The notes under the pieces: model-generated
Told to the model about the DNA's origin: nothing
Databases searched by the model: none
Seen by the model: the letters and a program-made list of their open reading frames with translations, nothing else
Assembly (NCBI RefSeq): GCF_004342165.1
Contig: NZ_SMAL01000004.1
Coordinates: forward strand, 124,001-188,000
Length of the DNA stretch: 64,000 nt
From: Natranaerovirga pectinivora
Lineage (GTDB): Bacteria; Bacillota; Clostridia; Lachnospirales; DSM-24629
Direction of reading: 5' to 3'
Position numbers and translations under genes: made by a program
Part shown: in pieces, positions 63,288-64,000 of the stretch
Position numbering within the stretch: position 1 is the stretch's first letter
Layout: each line of letters opens with the position of its first letter

Positions 63288-64000
63288 CTAATTCATTGGG
63301 TTTTGATTGGGAGTTGGTTGAATCGCTGGGTTAATACTTGGGTTAATTGCTGGATTAATTGTCTCTGGAGCAATATTATTTATTGGATTTTGTTCATTGG
63401 TATTTTTTTTGACTTCAATAAATTCATAAAGCTTTGCTATGGCTTCATTAATGCCACCTATTTCGTTTATTAACCCTTCCCCTACTGCCTCTTTGCCCAC
63501 TAAAATAGATCCTACATCTTTAGCCAATTGTCCAGTGTCTAACATCAAGTGTTTAAGCCTATCTTTTGAAATACTAGAATTTCTAGTAATAAATTCTAAT
63601 ATTCTTTCTTGCATTTTCTCAAAATACTCAAATGTTTGTGATATACCAATAACTGTTCCGCTCATTCTTACTGGGTGAATAATCATTGTTGCTGAAGGTA
63701 CAATAAAACAGTAGTCTGCAGATACGGCTAATGGTACACCTATGGAGTGGCTTCCTCCTAAAACTAATGAAACAGTAGGTTTGCTAAGAGATGCTATCAT
63801 TTCACTTATTGCTAAGCCAGCTTCTACATCGCCACCTACTGTATTTAATAGAATTAACAAACCTTCTATCTCTTCATTATCTTCTATGGATGCCAATTGT
63901 GGAAGTACATGCTCATATTTTGTTGTTTTATTCTGTTGAGGCAATGTCATATGTCCTTCTATTTGACCAACTATTGTTAATAAGTGTATTTTACTTTGTT
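63288..64000 (-). CDS. tepA: TepA-like ClpP-family serine protease, N-terminus cut by window edge
   Basis: The frame continues without a stop to the right edge: the bases beyond 63950 translate to [15 protein letters not shown], a conserved TepA stretch, so the ATG at 63950 is internal. ClpP-fold residues are [17 protein letters not shown] (catalytic Ser) and [10 protein letters not shown] (His). The last ~30 residues form an unusual Asn/Pro/Ile repeat tail ([15 protein letters not shown]). TepA homologues have been linked to protein export and to cleavage of small acid-soluble spore proteins. Confidence 0.92.
   Translation of the reverse strand, partial: QSKIHLLTIVGQIEGHMTLPQQNKTTKYEHVLPQLASIEDNEEIEGLLILLNTVGGDVEAGLAISEMIASLSKPTVSLVLGGSHSIGVPLAVSADYCFIVPSATMIIHPVRMSGTVIGISQTFEYFEKMQERILEFITRNSSISKDRLKHLMLDTGQLAKDVGSILVGKEAVGEGLINEIGGINEAIAKLYEFIEVKKNTNEQNPINNIAPETINPAINPSINPAIQPTPNQNPMN

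Noticed and set aside
63288-63950. TepA start at the internal ATG at 63950
   Set aside because: The frame continues upstream with sequence typical of TepA ([15 protein letters not shown]), so the gene runs past the window edge.

Overview
The window looks like a chromosomal segment of a low-GC, anaerobic, spore-forming Clostridia bacterium, plausibly of a Lachnospirales type; the genus cannot be fixed from sequence alone. The evidence is the strongly AT-rich sequence with AGGAGG-type ribosome binding sites, sporulation genes (spoVS, spoIIM, a SpoIIIE/FtsK translocase, several DacF-like carboxypeptidases), an IspH-ribosomal protein S1 fusion, a reverse rubrerythrin, a Na+-translocating decarboxylase operon, RNase Y, RecX and a TepA-YlzJ pair. 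Nearly everything is on the minus strand; only a DacF-like carboxypeptidase (14540), a YprB-like nuclease (16924) and the rubrerythrin (41461) are on plus. There is no prophage, insertion sequence, CRISPR array, rRNA or recognisable tRNA.

Layout from left to right: 1-5.2 kb is an envelope/lipid block (SLH-domain protein cut by the window edge, DUF218 protein, esterase-like hydrolase, membrane glycerophosphodiesterase, zinc-dependent phospholipase C-like protein). 5.4-14.2 kb is the conserved miaB-mutS-mutL-miaA-hfq-ynbB cluster (tRNA modification, mismatch repair, RNA chaperone). 14.5-18.8 kb holds a carboxypeptidase, an amidase without a visible signal peptide, a YprB-like nuclease and CheR. 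18.8-24.0 kb holds cmk with the ispH-S1 fusion, then aroH, an HI0933 flavoprotein and an RpiR regulator. 24.5-29.5 kb is a biotin-dependent Na+ pump operon carrying both a 12S-like (MmdA) and a 5S-like (OadA) carboxyltransferase. 29.8-33.8 kb is the chromosome-segregation operon (degenerate M50-like protein, scpA, scpB, carboxypeptidase, rluB). 34.0-44.0 kb holds a chemoreceptor and the dacF-deoA-punA-deoB-xerD-spoIIM cluster, interrupted by the rubrerythrin. 44.1-48.4 kb holds nudix, proC, purB and aspartate aminotransferase. 48.8-64.0 kb is the spoVS-rny-recX-recA-cinA-pgsA-rimO-folD-fhs-ftsK-uppP-ylzJ-tepA segment.

Most genes form short minus-strand operons. Several have good sigma-A type promoters (TTGACA-N17-TATAAT-like) and intrinsic terminators that can be read directly. 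recA has a perfect Firmicute SOS box just downstream of its -10.

The most unusual signals are non-coding. (1) Two long hairpins, at 47086-47173 and 56751-56836, share a 34-nt apical core (26 of 34 identical, with a compensatory change at the closing base pair), while their 24-31 bp lower stems are unrelated in sequence. Each lies just 3' of a minus-strand gene. This is the pattern expected of a structured RNA family that I do not recognise. (2) An 89-bp tandem repeat of just over four units, each carrying two inverted repeats, sits between the cinA terminator and the recA promoter. (3) A stack of inverted repeats fills the 533-bp gap after the decarboxylase operon.
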